DNA of 6,972 nt from Collinsella aerofaciens. Lineage in GTDB: Bacteria > Actinomycetota > Coriobacteriia > Coriobacteriales > Coriobacteriaceae. Shown here piece after piece: positions 6,517 to 6,972 of this stretch (positions are counted from its first letter, which is position 1; the number at the start of each line of letters is the position of its first letter). The notes beneath the pieces were generated by a model, which was given only the letters and a program-made list of their open reading frames with translations, did not search any database and was not told where the DNA came from. Where the stretch lies: contig RPYR01000080.1 in NCBI GenBank assembly GCA_008671285.1, positions 1 through 6,972 of the forward strand. Reading direction: 5' to 3'. The translations under genes were made by a program, and so were the position numbers.

Positions 6517-6972
6517 ATGTCCAAACCCTACGGTAAGCCCGATCGTATTGTCGTCGCCCTTGGCGGCAACGCCCTCGGCAACAACCCCGTCGAGCAGATC
6601 GAGGCCGTGAGCAACACCGCCCACGCCCTCCTCGGCCTCATCGAGCAGGGCAACGAGATCATCATCACCCACGGCAACGGCCCGCAGGTCGGCATGATCC
6701 AGAACGCCTTCGCCGCCGCGCACGACGCCCTCGGCACCCCCGAGATGCCGCTGCCCGAGTGCGGCGCCATGTCCCAGGGCTACATCGGCTACCACCTGCA
6801 GCAGGGCATCGGCCGCGAGATGCACAAGCGCTACAAGCGCTGGCACGCCGCCACAGTCTTCACCCAGATCTAGTGCGACCCGGACGACCCCCCGCTCACG
6901 AACCCCACCACGCCGATCGGCCCCTTCTACCCCGAGGAGCAGGCCAAGGAGTTCCTGGCCGAGGATCCCTCC
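6517..6972 (+). pseudogene. arcC: Carbamate kinase (arcC copy 2) interrupted by an in-frame TAG; 3' end outside window
   Basis: The start ATG at 6517 follows AAGGAGG with good spacing, ten bases after arcB. The first 118 codons carry the carbamate kinase N-terminal half: IVVALGGNAL (11-20), THGNGPQVG (51-59) and PLPECGAMSQGYIGYHLQQ (78-96). Then TAG at 6871-6873 stops the frame right after TQI, where relatives read TQV-E-VD or TQV-L-VD. The same frame stays open for the remaining 33 codons and encodes CDPDDPPLTNPTTP and IGPFYPEEQAKEF, the expected continuation. So the lesion is one nonsense codon, not a frameshift; GAG (Glu) to TAG is the simplest origin. A 118-residue product would lack more than half of the kinase and be inactive. 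The upstream arcC copy 1 could supply the activity. A sequencing error or readthrough are alternatives. Confidence 0.85.

Noticed and set aside
5715..6524. Minus-strand open frame of 269 codons opposite arcB
   Set aside because: Antisense to a clear ornithine carbamoyltransferase and without family features.
6871..6873. Programmed recoding of UAG, for example to pyrrolysine
   Set aside because: Nothing in the window indicates it: carbamate kinase is not a known pyrrolysine protein and relatives use ordinary residues at this place. Simple nonsense mutation or error is more economical.

Overview
The window carries an arginine deiminase (ADI, arginine dihydrolase) locus from a high-GC Gram-positive anaerobe. 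The mixture of strongly C/G-ending codons in some genes with strong AAGGAGG-type ribosome sites and a YfcC-type transporter in place of an APC-type ArcD suggests the Coriobacteriia (Collinsella/Olsenella-like). That placement is inference, not something the sequence proves.

Layout. Positions 2-274 are the last 90 codons of a carbamate kinase gene (arcC copy 1) that enters from the left. It is followed by two hairpins, the second a clear rho-independent terminator, then a short repeat-rich spacer (about 391-450). Two minus-strand genes come next: a Xre-family regulator with an S24/LexA-like sensor domain (1128 down to 472) and, upstream of it and overlapping it by 8 bases, a divergent arginine deiminase paralogue (arcA copy 1, 2368 down to 1121). 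An AT-rich divergent control region (2369-2664) separates these from a plus-strand operon: a YfcC/DcuC-type transporter (2665-4101), a second arginine deiminase closer to the family consensus (4166-5413), catabolic ornithine carbamoyltransferase (5499-6506) and a second carbamate kinase (from 6517). The last gene has an in-frame TAG at 6871-6873, and the reading frame after it still encodes recognisable carbamate kinase up to the window edge.

How the genes work together. Arginine enters, probably in exchange for ornithine, through the transporter. ArcA converts it to citrulline and ammonia, ArcB phosphorolyses citrulline to ornithine and carbamoyl phosphate, and ArcC transfers that phosphate to ADP, giving ATP, CO2 and ammonia. 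The Xre-S24 protein is the obvious local regulator. The divergent region holds two 17-bp palindromes of the same unusual form (TTGAN-N7-ATCAA), spaced 30 bp apart and placed where activators usually sit relative to a TACAAT-type -10 box.

Points of most interest: the amber codon in the downstream arcC, the duplicated arcC genes bracketing the locus, the arcA copy 1 active-site loop that departs from the family pattern, the S24 domain without its Ser/Lys dyad, and the paired operators.
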